From Glycine soja (lineage: Eukaryota > Streptophyta > Magnoliopsida > Fabales > Fabaceae): DNA of 64,000 bases. The stretch lies in the NCBI RefSeq assembly GCF_004193775.1, contig NC_041021.1:630001-694000 (forward strand), read 5' to 3'. Every line of letters starts with the position of its first letter. The stretch's first letter is position 1. The notes below the pieces were generated by a model, which did not search any database, had not been told where the DNA came from, and was given only the letters and a program-made list of their open reading frames with translations. The translations under genes were made by a program, and so were the position numbers. Below are positions 1 to 13,760 of this stretch, piece by piece.

Positions 1-1464
1 TTTTTTGCATTCACCCTAATGCAAGAAAATGGAGTTGATTATAGTTGAGGTTTAGAGCTATCAAACTAAGCTCAGCCCGATAGACTCTCACATGTCTCTT
101 TTTTTTTTCCAACAAATCACATCTCTAAGTGAAATTAATTTTGGTAATAAACGAATCGGCCCTTAATCTCACACCATGTGCCACATTTTTTTAAAAACAA
201 ATGGTAAAACAAAGACACTCCAGAAATTTAAAAAAAAAAAAAAGGGAAGGTGAGTAAAGAGGAGAAAGTGTTCTGAACCCATCATATGGATCATGTCCAT
301 CCAAGAATTCAATAGTTGGATGGGTATACGCTTTTCTCACTTTCCAAGACACGTTAGAACGTAAATCTCGCCAATTTCACTCTCATGGGTCATTGGCAAT
401 CTATGGTGCACAACAGCTATTCAAGCAGATCCCAAATCCTGCTTCTAACAGTTTATGAAAAACCTAACGGAAAATCAATCTATTATACATTATACATACA
501 TAAATGCATCAGTTAATTTAATGTCCCCCAACTTCAAGTCACAGAAAAGAAACACTAATAAAAAAATTAAAAACTCTTGAGACTAGTCAAGCATTCATCA
601 TTTCTCATTGCAACCCTAAGTGCCCCACTAACTAGAATGTCTTGCATTGGAAGGTTGTAGCAGACTGAAAGGGGTTGATACATCACAATCTGAATCTAGG
701 AACAAACAGAAAACGAATCTGGAACGTGAATTAAATTAGATATAACTTGAAATATATTACACTTTTTAATCATATAATAATATGGTCAACCCTATGTATG
801 ATCAGTCACCTCACATCAAACTTTACAGTGTCGAAAACTTATGCATCAGAACACCTTGGACTTGTAATTTTGACTTAAATAAAATAACATAACAATTAAA
901 GGGAAAAATAAAGCATGGAACTTTTATTGGTTTATCGTGTTGGGAAGGAGGCAACGAGCCCAAGTATTGACCTTCACCAAAAATAACCAACATTTACTCA
1001 CCACAGTTCTCTTTATTCCGAATGCTTACTGCTTTCATAATTGTTTGTGTTTGTGGCCACAATTCACCCTTCCATTCCAACTTATATTGGGATGTCAAGT
1101 TTAATCTGGCCAAAAAAGCTGAAACATTAAACTCAGAACTTCCAACACCAATCGATAAACATTCAGGTATAGCTTGTTATATCCTTAAACTCCGGAATTA
1201 AAGAAAATATGCAGCATTCAAGTCAGAATCTCTATACACAAGGCAGCCATACTTTGTTGTTTCCCCCGGATCTGCCAAACATCTCCACAACTCTATATCA
1301 CCACATGATATGTTTACATAGGGCTCTTGTGACAAAATGCCCCATTTTCCCACAGAAGCAGTTTTGCCATGTAATGGTAAAAAAAGCAACAATTGGGTTT
1401 CCCGCCTGGTTAATGCCTTCCATTATCTTTATCCAAAATGCGAATCTCTCCTAATCCAATAGTA
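1..1464. other. Intergenic / 3' flank of the SPL gene
   Basis: No open frame with coding character is visible on either strand. The part nearest 1465 probably holds the 3' UTR of the minus-strand SPL gene. The rest is ordinary AT-rich sequence with short A and T tracts. Confidence 0.5.
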
Positions 1465-4400
1465 TTACATTGTGCCATAATCCAGATTTTCCCAACTGAA
1501 GGGAGCAACTGAGCCAACAAAAGGGCGTCCACGGAAGAACACGCAAACACATACACAAACAGCTGCAACAGCTAGCATTGAATAAATAAAGGGGCGGTGA
1601 AGCAAACCGTGTGAACCTGGAACTCTTCTGTTGAAGCGAAATTCTGCATTCGCACACTTGGCACAAGAACTCTGACCACGTTTGACTAAGTTACTTTGCT
1701 TTTCTTTAAGCTCCACTCTCAGTGACTGTTGCTCTATCGCATTCTCAATTGTTACCGAAATTTCACCCCTTCGTCTATCAGCAAGTTTATGGGCAACCAG
1801 CGCATTATATGAGTCATTATTCCTCATCATGGCATAGGCATGTGGAGTCTGTCCGTTTGCATCCACAAGGGATTCCCAACACTTCAACCCAATCTATAGC
1901 AGCACAAAGGACCCACATGTTAAACGCGAAATACAAGAATGAAGGTTGAGAAATATAATCGTACAGTTAAAAAACAGCATTAAAAAGTATGCTAAAGTGA
2001 AAAACAACATGGAAATTCAACTATAATATATTTTAGTTTTCAGTCTGCCATCTCCCCTGCCCCCTTTCCTAAAAAAAACAAGAAAACAACAAGGAAAAGA
2101 ACAAGTGATATTTACCCACAATAACTACCACAGGAATTCAGTGAAACCCAATTAATTTTATTCTTTTTCCTTCGGTTACTCAGAAGACAACAACTGATGA
2201 GGCCCATTTCTTCCATAAGGCATAGTACTAGAATAGGGAGAAAAAATTTACCTCCTGTGGGTCACTTGTTAAAGAGTCAACGACACTCTCAGAACCAGAT
2301 GTGCATGCTGCCAAGTGCAAGGGTGTAATACCACCAGGACCCTCAAGATTCGGTGGAAATACGTATTTCCTGGATGTACCATTGTTGCTTGGTATAGAAT
2401 AGTGGATGAGCAAATCAACCATGCCAACGTACTTTCCTTTCACTGCTCTATTTAAGAGTTGGATTGCATTCAACATCTCCACTGACCCTGTTGACAACCA
2501 TTCCCCTTGCAAGTGTTTACCAACCAGCACATCCAGAAGGGTTTTGACTAGCATGCAACAGTTTCTTTCCACAGCAAATGTGAGTACAAATTTGAACCTG
2601 TCAAGCGAATAATATGGAACCTCATGCACATATGAGAATCTTTCTCTTTGGAACAGCCAGCCAAGCTCATTCAAGAAATGCAAAGCCTCCTCCCTTGATC
2701 TTGGCCTTCCAAAATGATGTTCATGCTCCTCTGAAATGGCATCACATATTTTTTCCTCCTCGTCAAATTCAGACTCAAGTGGTCTCAATTCCTTGCAAAT
2801 GGTCTCATCAGCTATTATCACTGGAAAACTGTTGCCCTTGAAACCATTTTCAACCTGATCATAAATATAAGTCACACATCTTATTAGTATATGTCACATT
2901 AACACATGAAAATTGCTCTAGACATGCATGTGTCTGCAAGCACACACAGTTCGCTATGGTAATAAAATGCAAGATTATACAATATAGAAATCTACCTCAA
3001 TAAAACAGCGACCCAGAACACCATGCGATACATCCTGAACTTTAAAAGCACTCAACTTTATCTTATCATACATCACACCAGAATATGCAGATCCTATTAC
3101 TTCTGCCGATGCGTAAGAGCCGGTACCTGTACAGTGAATCCTGCAAAAATCAGGGACAAATATTAGGAAAACAGACTAGAAAGAAGCATATCACATCATC
3201 CAAAAAAGGGGAAATTAATACTGACTTTGTGCCTGGAGTTGACAGGTTTCTACCCTTCAATGAAATAGAGGTTTCCTGTCCACTAACAATTGCCAAAGGG
3301 GACACAGATATCAACTCTGGTGACTTCCATGTTCTCCATGGTTTGCATATGCGTATCTTCCCTGGAATTTCAGAACAAATGGATCTAATTCAACCCCTTG
3401 ATAAGAAAAATCCAGCTATATCCAATTTATGGAAGGAAAAAAATAGTCCAAAGAGCAAAGCTTTGAACATAATAATATTCAATCTAAAATAAAAAAGACA
3501 GACCACAGTCACAGATCAGGACTAGTTATGGTACTCACCATCTTTGTGTGAAACAAACTGACTGCCAGAATGAACTAGAAACCTTCCATTTCTCCAAAAA
3601 TCGGAATCTGAATTTTGAATTAAAGAATGAACATGTTGAAGGAAGTTTTCTTCTAGCTGTAAAAAACACAACATGCAAGCAATCAGCAAAATAGAATCAT
3701 AAAAGCTACAAATATACATCACAATCAGCAGTTCACTTACTTTCTCCCAGTCAGCAGAAGACATTGAAGCATAAATTGATAGGACCACACAACCAGGCCG
3801 TATGTAGCTCTCCATGTCTGATGGCCTATTAGATAGCCAATTGTAAATCTAGAAGGAAGAAAAAAGTTATTAACATCATGATATATTCACATTTGACAAA
3901 AGGACATTTCATTAATAAAAATAACTTCGCCAGATAAAGGGAAGTGCTAACACCTGTGCTCTCAGTGTTCCTGGGAAATGGCTGGGATGCTTGTCAAATA
4001 GTTTAAACATTATTCTCCCAGTGCGATCCTGTTGGAAAAGCACAAAATAGATTCAACCTCAGAAGATTAATTACCTAAGCTAAGCTTAAATACAATACAG
4101 ATAAAGCAAAGTACAAATTAAGTAAAAAAGAACACGGGACTGTAAAAGCCCAAACTAACTACCTGAGCATCTGAATTCAAACTGGGAGGTGAATGATCAG
4201 AGCCCGAAGATGTATACCCAGCTTGAAATGGAACACTTTGAAGTGAACTAGGTTGTTGGATCCTGTTATTTGACCCTTTAAACAAATCAAGAGAGATATT
4301 AGAACTATGACTTTGGCTAGCTTCCTTATTAGCAATAACTTCTCTTCCAGAGGATATGCTCTCTGGCTTGAGACCTCTAGCCCCACCCTGCAAATCAAAC

Positions 4401-6378
4401 AGCATCTCCACAACAGGAGAAGACGATGGGGACCTCTCTTCAGCAGGGTTACTACTGTCAGACGAGAAATACTTTCTAGAAGATGCTAGTTTAGGCAGGC
4501 TGTCATCTTCCGGTGAGGAGCTAAAGAGTTGCAGTGGTAAATTAACACGAACATCCTCCTGACAGTCTGAATCTTCAACCGGAGACCGGGAACTGCTACT
4601 GCTTCTTTCCCCACCAACCGAAAAGAATTGCTGTTGTCTCGTCTGGTCAGCACTGCCACCATCACTGTTGCAGCTGTGGTTTTGAGAGGGCGACGCACTG
4701 GCATCAGGGGCAGACCCCCCAGAAAGAGTGGTGGAAAGAACAGCAAGCAAGTCCATAGTTAATGGGGCAGCCGGGGTGTGGTTCAGTTGGTCATGAGACT
4801 CGTGACGTTGATAGGAGGATGGTGTCTGCAATTGCACTTGATCTTTTTTCCCATTAACATTGCCACTGCCAGCATCCAGCAACTTGGTTGCAAGATCTGC
4901 AGGCAAAGGTATCCTGTTGAGAATCTGAACAAGCTGCTCTCTAACCGGTACTTGTGACCTTTTTTCCTCAAATTTTCCTACACGTGATATTAACCATCAC
5001 AACACAAACAAACTTGGTGCATGCTTGTTTTACACTAGAAAAGGAAAAACCATAATTAACAACGGTATGCTGGTTTTGACTTATTTCCTTATAAACAAGC
5101 CATTATTTTCGACCATTAATTGCTTTATTTTTTTTTATTTTTTTTGCACGAGTTCTTTCAAAAACTTAAAAATAATTATTTAAAATAATTTTGACATCAG
5201 TTTATTATGGGAAAAAAAGAGAATTGTTTTCTTTTAATAGAGCTTAGCAGCTTTAAAAGGAAGAAGAAAAAAATCTTTTTTCCATAATTAACTCTCCAAA
5301 ACCCTAAGCACTTTTTAGATTAATCAGCTGTTATTCCGAAAATCTAATTATTTATTTGGTTAAAGTGTGTTTTAGATTTTTAGTTCAATCTATTTTCGAT
5401 CAAAATTGACCTTTCGTCCATATGCTTTAAAAACAATGATTTTGGTATTCATATTATTAATAATTGATGAATTCATCCGCTCTTTATGAAACTTAGATCC
5501 TAGGGTGAGGGCCGAAATCCACCAATTATAGAAAACAAGATCAAAATCGTTGCTTTTAAAGGAGAATAAGATTAATTTTGACCGAAAAAGAAGCACTTTA
5601 CCCTAAGTATTTATCATAGCTTCAAGATAAATCTAAATATTCATGAAATAAATACTCCTTTAATATGTACAGTTATTTAAATTAAATACTAGAATTGAAC
5701 AAAAACTAACCTATTTAAAACAAAAAGCATTATTTAATTTCCTAAAAAAAACTAAATTGAACGAGACTCGGTCTTACCCTGCGAAGCTCCAGCTATGGCA
5801 GTCAACAAGTCGAAGATTTCCAAATTCGCGGCGGCGGCTGGCGCGGGAGTCGCCGAGGTAACATCCTCGGGCTGCGTCTTCCGCCGGCGCCGGTTGTGTC
5901 CGGCGAGTCTCCGGCGGCAGCTCCGCTTCCCCTCATCAAACTCCGAGAGAGGATGAAACCTGCTACACTGCTGGCAGAATCTTTGCATTTGATTCGCGAG
6001 AAGCGCTTTGGAGGCCTTGCTATGAGCCTCACACACCTTGTGTCTCCGGTGATAGTCCTTCGCCTTCGACAGATCCTCTCTGCAGTTGTCCACCTGGCAC
6101 ATCGGATACGACGACGTTCCGGGGGACCCTGACCTAACTCTCTTGTTGCTGTTGCTGTTGTTCGTCCTTCCCCCGAGGTTTAACTGCAGAGGCGGCGCAA
6201 CACTCTCCTCAAAAACGACGTCGTCGTTTGGGGAGGAGAGTGGTGGCGGTGGTTTGCCGGCGAAACGCACGCTGTCCCAGTCCCAGCTCCAGCTCGGGTT
6301 GGGAGCAGGCGAAACGACGGCGTAGGAGAGATCGCGCTTGCGGTGCATGAGAATCGGAGGAGGAGCAACTTGATCCAT
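1465..6378 (-). CDS. SPL14-like: SQUAMOSA promoter-binding-like transcription factor, SPL14/SPL16-type, with ankyrin region
   Basis: Nine exons, read 5' to 3' on the minus strand: 6378-5778, 4977-4163, 4028-3954, 3848-3741, 3656-3539, 3361-3226, 3140-2996, 2854-2252, 1893-1465. All junctions are GT..AG and the sum is 3030 nt (1009 residues). The SBP DNA-binding domain is at about residues 93-170. Its two zinc sites are visible: C94, C99, C116, H119 and C135, C138, H142, C154. They are followed by a basic nuclear signal around 151-167. The middle is Ser-rich and the region from about 640 carries the conserved long-SPL block. Ankyrin-like repeats ([10 protein letters not shown]) lie in exon 8. 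A hydrophobic segment is at about 968-987, and the chain ends in the family-typical WENLDYG motif. Long SPLs of this clade are about 900-1050 residues, are not miR156 targets, and regulate development and stress responses by binding GTAC-core sites. No miR156 site was noticed. Confidence 0.93.
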
Positions 6379-6602
6379 TTATGAAGATTTATGATTTATT
6401 TAGCTAAAATCCATGATTCAAAGAAAATCCTTGATTTCTGGAGCTGAGATCTGGGTCCAAGAAGATTCAGGTTTTCTTCCTTGTTATTTATTTAGTGTAA
6501 TCGTGTCGAGTCTTTGTTTGTTGGATGTGGGAATGGCAGAATTGGTAAATAGAGTGAGTTTGGAGGGGGGGTTTGGGATGCATAGAAGAATCCAAGAGGG
6601 TT

Positions 6603-6609
6603 CCGTACG
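6603..6609 (+). promoter_or_regulatory. Candidate SPL binding site CCGTACG upstream of the SPL gene
   Basis: A perfect match to CCGTAC(A/G), the published AtSPL14 preference, about 225 bp upstream of the SPL start codon. A second match, CCGTACA, lies at 6859-6865, and a weaker core (CCGTACC on the minus strand) at about 6943-6949. Autoregulation is an inference from motif and position only. Confidence 0.35.
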
Positions 6610-9600
6610 AGTGCTTTAAGATGGAGGGATGTGATGGGAATTCCACTGCTCTTATTAGATGAGATCAAACTCACTTTACACATCTACTCAATCCATTATT
6701 TTCTTTTATGTGAATTATTATTTTCTTTTATGTGAATTATTATTTTATTTGTTTAAAAAACTATCACTCAACTTAATGAAACATGTTAAATGCAGGAAAA
6801 TCTTACATGATTTAATTAATCCATTGGATTATTGGTTTATCCCATCATATCATGTGTGCCGTACATATAAAGTGGCTGCTGGTGTCTATGATTCAAATAA
6901 ATGGTTAGATATTCAAATTTACGCCTTCAATTGTGTGTCTTTGGTACGGAAATCTCTTTTTTAGTGCTTGTATTGTATTTATTTCGGTAAATAAATACGT
7001 TGTCACGTGTTATTGATAAAAATGTAGATGGGCTAATGTATGGATTTCCTTGGGATCATTGCTATCGTGAACCACTCTCGTAACTGGTCAGAAAAAAAAA
7101 ATTAGTTAGATTAGTTTACCATTACATTAATCTAATATTCAAGTAAGTCAGCAAAAAAAAAAAAAAAACTCTAATATTCAAGTTAGATTAGTTTTTTCAT
7201 TATAAAAAATAGATTATTTTAAAATTAAACATTTTTAAAGGGGATTGGGTTTAGTCCCTTCATTAGCTCAACTTTTTTTTTGTATATATAAAAAAAGGCA
7301 ATTAGCTCTAAAAAAGAGTTATCTAGGTCCAATGATTGAAAAAGAAAAAATTAAGGGAATGAGAGGTCATAGTTTGAATTTCCCAATTAACATTTTTAAC
7401 AAAATCTAATAAATAATATTTATCAATAAAAAGTTGTACTACCGGAAGAAATAGTTGCTAATAATGTAATAAATCAATGCTCAAATTTTGATTGAAAAAA
7501 GATGTTTAGATCTAGTGTACCAAGGTACTTCAATCTGAATTGCATTCAAAGGAGGATAATTTTTTTTGACAAACAAAAAAATTATAGAAAATGAAAAAAA
7601 TGTTAAACCTTAGGGACTAAAAATATATTTAAGTCTAAAAAAATATTAGATAACGATCTTGGTTTTCTTAAATAACTAAAGAAAGTCTTGTAAAAAAGAA
7701 AAATATATTAATATTTATACCATAAATAATTATTAGAGTTTATAACTCTTGATTTTAAGTTCTATTTAATAACATTTGTTATTTTTATAGGTATTTAATA
7801 AGATTTATTTGTACTTCTCAACATGTATACATTCTTTGTGTCTAAAAAAAATAGAAGAAGATTTCAAAACAAAGAAAATAGGATACTTTTATACTTCAAG
7901 CTTAATAAAAATGTCTCAAACCTATGTTATTATTAAGGAATTTTTGTTTATTTTCATTATTTGCAAAAATGATTTGAACTTATTATCAAATAACCCTTAA
8001 AATGTAAGGAAAATTGTTTCTTTCTGCCTTTAAAATATTATTACTCTTGACTTCAATAGGGAATCATCATTATAAACTTATCATCCATTTTAAAGTACCC
8101 TTTGTGAAATAAATCTCTTAATGAATGAGATATAACTTACTTAAACATGACTCACGTAATTCTATCATTTTGTCATTTAAAATTCACTTTTCAATCATAA
8201 TCACATTACGCATGAATCATACACTCCGATCAAGACATAATAACACATCAATTTCATAATAAACAATTAGCAAGTGTATGTAACAGTTATGCTAAGACTC
8301 AAGCCAATATACAATGTGGTACCATGTCAATGAAAAATCTCCCTGGGACACTTAGAAGTACATAACAAGAAACACCACAACATGAGTACGTCAGGTCACT
8401 CTCACTAAGTAAAATCATAGGGAGACCAGTCAGGGTCACACTGTTTTTCGAGAATGCTCCAACCATGTGGGATCGACACAGGCTTAAAGGAGCACTCAAA
8501 CCGGGTGACCCCCAAGGCCTACACTCCAAAGAGTCCATTAGGGTCTCTTCCTCCTGATTCAGGTCCAACCCCTAAAATATTTTTTTTTGCATGCAGACAC
8601 CGCTCATGAATTATACAATATCCACGACCTAACACTCGTGTTTCAAACACGTTTAACACATTATGCTACAATTTAACACTGGTTCCTAAATAGGAAACTT
8701 ATACTTTCTCTTTAACACTACGCATCAAGATTTTTCTCTATATCAACACTGGTCGGGTTATTGTATAATTCACAGCTCACAACATAATTATTGTCATATA
8801 AGTGTTGAACACACACACTTATTTACAACCAAATATCATGCCCACAATTTAACATCTCATAATATCACAATCAATCATCTCATGTTTACATGTATCTAGC
8901 AAATTGACACATTCTACTTGTACTACTCAATCTCCATAATAATATTATAATATCATTATAATAATTTATTACACCTCATAATTCATATACACATCACACA
9001 GTAATCATATTTGCATGACACACTATATCTTTTGATATGATTCGAACCAAATTCTTTGAGACGTGTAACCAAACTTGTATTGCTCTTCCCTGTTACATTT
9101 CCAACCCATTGTTTTACTTTTATTTTCTCTATCTGCATCAAATCCGCATTCATACGATACCATTTTGAAATATTCCATTCCATAGCATGAGATGGAACTT
9201 GGAGTGGGTGTTGGAAAACAAAAGATGTATGAAAGTGATGTGGTAGGGTACTGCTGCTGGTGGGTGTTTTGGGCTTGGTTACCCACTTGATGAACAAGAA
9301 GCTTCAAGCTGTACTATTAAGGTACCATGTATCCATTCGAAAGATTTTCTGTTGGAAAGTGATTTTGTTATATAATGAATTAGAATAACAATAATTTTGT
9401 TATAGAAATTTTAGCTCCATAATTTCCTTTTTGAAAAATAATTTCATTTATTTAAGGTTTAAATATATTATATTCTATCAGTTTTGTATGGGTTTTCATG
9501 AGAATAAACTTTGAAATCACTATTGAAAAAAAATCACATTTAAAAACAATTAACACCAGTAAGAAATCACCTGGCAATGCAAATTAGAATTTTCGCAAGC

Positions 9601-10832
9601 ACCAAAATAAGTAAAAAAGCTTAAACCATACAAGGTCTGGTGACTATATTTGTTAAAAGAGGGAAAAAATGAATCAAACACTGTAAAATAACAAAGAATA
9701 ATACACTAAATTAGTCCTTAAAATTTTTCTTTTTTTGGATATTATAATTATCTTCTACCGAAAATCTGTGGTTTGTTTATACCAAAAAAATCTCCAGAAG
9801 ACAATTTGAATATTTAAATATAAATGCTTACTTATGGTTCAAACCAAACTATTAATTAATTAAATTGAAATTTTTTCATGTGTTCATCCATGTAAGTAGA
9901 TGATAATTACGAACAAAAGTTAATTAATTTAGTCTTTTATTAAAAATAAAAAAAATCATTTTAATTCTTGAAACTAGCTAGCAACAATTATTTTGGTATT
10001 TGACGTTATCAAATAAATGAGTTCTTTTTCTAAAGTTAAGTTGATCGTTATTCATACTTTTAGAAAATAAATTTGCGTATTACTAAAAAGAAAAGGTTCT
10101 AAAAATCAAGAGAAATTTTAGCAGGAGTTTTGAAGCTCTGAAAAAAAATCCTCCAAACGGAGTGAATCACCTTTATCATCCATTTTTTTTTTTCATATCA
10201 CCTCTTCTTTCAAGGCTTTATATGGATAAATTTTTTTATAAGCACTTATATAAGAGAGAAAAAAAATTATGAAATAATTTTCTTCATAATTTAAAATTAT
10301 ATAATTTATGCATAAATTAATTTGTAGATATTTTCTTATATTAACTTCTTAAAAAACTTATTTTTAATTTATACATAATCTAATTTTTGTCTATAAAAAA
10401 ATTTCATTTTTATTTTTTATAAGTATTTATAAAAATAAAAATATCCAAACAAGTCCTAAATGAAAAAGTCACGTTATCATTATTAGCAACCCAATATATA
10501 AGATTAAGTTGAAAACACGTCGTAGCTGCGACCTAAACGCAAAGTTGTTGATCAGCATGGCCACCTCAGACTTCGTAGATGCATCATATGTCATCCCCTC
10601 CCCACCACTGCCAAATGTCGATCTTTACGTAAATTTAGAAAAAGTTGGGAACAATTTAAAAGATATATAGAGAGTATCAAATTTAAACTATAAATCCTTA
10701 AGTCATATTATATTTTAAAATTATATAATTAATTATTTGTAGAATATGATTATTAAATATTTTTAATCTTAATTATTTATATATAATTGTTTGGTCTAAA
10801 TTTATAGTTCTCCTCTTTTTCAATTAAAAGAG

Positions 10833-10833
<1 letters not shown>

Positions 10834-10902
<69 letters not shown>
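10834..10902. repeat. (TA)n microsatellite
   Basis: About 34 uninterrupted TA units. The open frames that run through it code for poly-(Tyr-Ile) and are artefacts. Confidence 0.97.
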
Positions 10903-10904
<2 letters not shown>

Positions 10905-10996
10905 AATGGTAATCAAATGAATCTTTGTGACAAATGTTCTTGTTTCATTTGTAAATTCTAACATGCTTTTGAACATCCATGCAGCTTCCCATTTTC

Positions 10997-10999
<3 letters not shown>

Positions 11000-11069
<70 letters not shown>
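11000..11069. repeat. (TA)n microsatellite
   Basis: About 35 uninterrupted TA units, only about 100 bp from the previous tract of the same length. Confidence 0.97.
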
Positions 11070-11071
<2 letters not shown>

Positions 11072-12243
11072 AACAAAGTAAAGGTGCTTGATGCATGCTT
11101 TACTAAGGCATACACCACGTACGACACAATTCTCTCAAATTTTGAAGTATATAATATATATATTTACAACCAAATAATATTAATTACTTTCAAGGGGAGA
11201 ACCTAAAAAATATCTACTAGCAAGGATAATGAAACTATAAGATCAATAAAAAAATATTCGAAAGAAAGAAAACTTTCAATTAATCTATTTCTTTTTTAAG
11301 GGATTAATCTATTATTTAAAAAATATAGTTGTGTTTTGTTTTTTTATCATGTATATAGTTGTTTTGTTTCATTTGTCATGGGTGATTTTATTTTGACTCG
11401 TGGACTGTTAAATAATTAACACACGTCTAATTAGACCACTTTCTAATAATTAATATATATTGCAATCATGTACACTTCTCAAATCTACATCATAACTCAT
11501 AGTGTAGGAAAAAAAATTAAGTGTAGTACCTTAATCAATTATTTTTATATTTTTTCCATTAAAATTAATTTTTCTCTTTGATAAATAATATTTCTTCAAT
11601 GTTAATTTTTATTGTATAATTTACTGAATTGAAACTTAATCCTTAATTAAAAATAATACCCGTCACAGTTTAAAGCTACTCAAATTTACATCCAAAAGAC
11701 AATAAAGTTCACAGCAATTGTACTCTTTCACCTTCTTTAATACGAGTTTAAAAGAAAAGAAAAAACATAAAATCATATACCTGTAATCATTATTTATTTT
11801 GAATCTGTAACATTCAGTTTATTTGAAAATCACATTCCTCTAAAAAATCACATTAGTAATCTTATTTCTTTAATTTAAATAGATTTTTATTAAAATTTTA
11901 TGCTTATATATTAACTCTTATATTAAATTTATTTTATAATATGTATTTTGTGTGTTAAATTTACAAGTTTTATAATTTACATATTTTTGCATTTTAAATT
12001 TTTACTTGTAACATCAAACACACGATATGTAATTGGAAAAAAATGCTTAATTTATCAATGTTTCACATTCACAATAAAAACAATAACAGGACAAACAAAA
12101 AAGAAATAAAATTAAAGGAACAAAACGAAAGACCTAACTGCATGTCAGGAGTGTTGATAATGCCAATTCTGTGGTGTGACAACAAAAAATCCAACTCTGA
12201 AGGAGGTGGCTGAGATATGATTGTTTAGCAAAGAGAATGGGAA

Positions 12244-12245
<2 letters not shown>

Positions 12246-12295
<50 letters not shown>
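12246..12295. repeat. (TA)n microsatellite
   Basis: About 25 uninterrupted TA units. Confidence 0.97.
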
Positions 12296-12298
<3 letters not shown>

Positions 12299-13385
12299 TG
12301 GCCTCTCCAACTCCAAGCACATGCATGAATCAAGATTAAGTTATACGTCCACTTCTTTTGCACAATGCAAGCGACAAACTTGCGTAGAATCCGTCTCACA
12401 GCTAGCTTTCTACCCCATAACCAAGCAACTTTAGTTTAAGTACCAAGTCAGGCAAAAATGTCTGGCTCCAACCATTGAGCATTTTCTCATCAGTAGTGTG
12501 CTCTCAACATCTTACACAATTGCTGACACCACAGTAAAACAGAATGCCCGGGGTTTGTGTAAAAGTAACCTAATTAACCAAGGCATAAGTTGTGTATCAA
12601 TTTCTTCTTTGACTGCATGTGTCATTGGTGAAAAAAAAAAGACTTTTAAGATTATTCTAAGAGAGATGTAGAATCAATTAACCAATGTCAATATATAAAG
12701 TAAGTCTTAATTTTCTTGATCAATTTTAGAAATGATTTAGAAATACACTATCTAAATCGATTAGAAATAGAATCGATCTAGAATTAATTAAAATTCACTT
12801 TTGAGATTGGTTGTGGTCACGAGTTATGACCAACATATAAAGTCTTTTTTTTTAATAGAACTAAAATAAACATCTTCTTTGATAAAGAGCAAATACATAT
12901 CAACTCGATTTTGCATAATTAATTCACCACAGAATTACCTATTCATATAGAATCATAACCATTTTCTATATATTTAGTTACAATATATGCACAAAAATCA
13001 TATGGCGGTTTAGGAATGAAGTATCTATATATTTTTAACTTGAGCTTATTAGCTAAATACAGATAAAGATGCTTAGTTAATTATAATGTCATTTTTTTAT
13101 AAGTATGATAACATAAGTATGTTCATAGAAGAATAAAAAAAACTTGAATTACGAGACATAAATATATAATGGACTTGTAGGACTCACATGAGCTTGTGGA
13201 TCCCATAATCTCATTATGTCTTTTTGCTTGAAAAATCCAATAATCGGACAGAATTCAAACATGTTCATAGAAGCTTATTGATAAACTCCTCTAGTTCTAT
13301 ATGGTGGAGGAATTTATATATGCTAGATAAAGACTATTAAAAAATGTGTAGAACCTTTCATTTTCTCAAAGTGTTATAAGAAATG

Positions 13386-13760
13386 TTAATTAGTAATGGA
13401 GAACAAATTTGTTTTTGGCATGATGTTTGGATTGAAAATGATAGTCTAAAATATTTTTTCCTCGGTTATTTCAAATCTTTTGGCATAAATGAGAGATCTC
13501 TCTCATGTTTTTATTTTTCTCCATTTCTCAATAGATCTTTTTAAGTTAAATCAACTTACGATATTTTATCACATTCTTAGTTGTAGTCAAAGGACTTCAA
13601 ATCCTTCTAATTCTTTTATCCTTAATTATTTTTAGAAGTTTTGCACCCTTCAAGGTGCTTGTGTTTTCTTGGCAAGTTATCATGAATAGATTTCCAAATC
13701 AAATTAATTTATGTAAAATATGTCTCAAGCATATAAGATATTTCTTGTATATTTTGTTTC
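13386..13760 (+). mobile_element. Decayed LINE (non-LTR retrotransposon) remnant, zf-RVT region
   Basis: Translated by eye, the segment starts with SNGEQICFWHDVWIENDSL and, after about 200 bases with stops, continues VFSWQVIMNRFPNQINL. These are the two landmarks of the zinc-binding region after the reverse transcriptase in plant LINE-type elements: G-x-x-x-x-F-W-x-D-x-W and F-x-W-x-x-x-x-x-R-x-P-T. Stops and shifts show it is dead. Upstream RT domains are not recognisable here. Confidence 0.7.

Larger units (their letters stand above)
6640..13385. other. Intergenic, AT-rich, no supported gene
   Basis: Mostly low-complexity AT-rich DNA. The part 8300-8570 is less AT-rich and, with the segment up to about 9310, looks like decayed dispersed-repeat DNA. 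The minus-strand open stretches there (8299-8568 and 8983-9307) resemble no family I know. Three long (TA)n tracts lie at 10834-10902, 11000-11069 and 12246-12295. The SPL promoter should lie in the first few hundred bases. Confidence 0.5.

Noticed and set aside
3085..3492. A 135-codon plus-strand frame
   Set aside because: Runs across SPL exons 6-7 and the intron between them in antisense.
5896..6325. Plus-strand frames opposite SPL exon 1
   Set aside because: Shadows of the SBP-domain exon, which is certain on the minus strand.
1465..6378. A miR156 target site in the SPL gene
   Set aside because: None noticed in the exons, as expected for long SPLs of this clade.
10945..11206. Open frames through (TA)n tracts, also at 12134-12434 and 45139-45427
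   Set aside because: They encode Tyr-Ile repeats and arise only because TATATA contains no stop in these frames.
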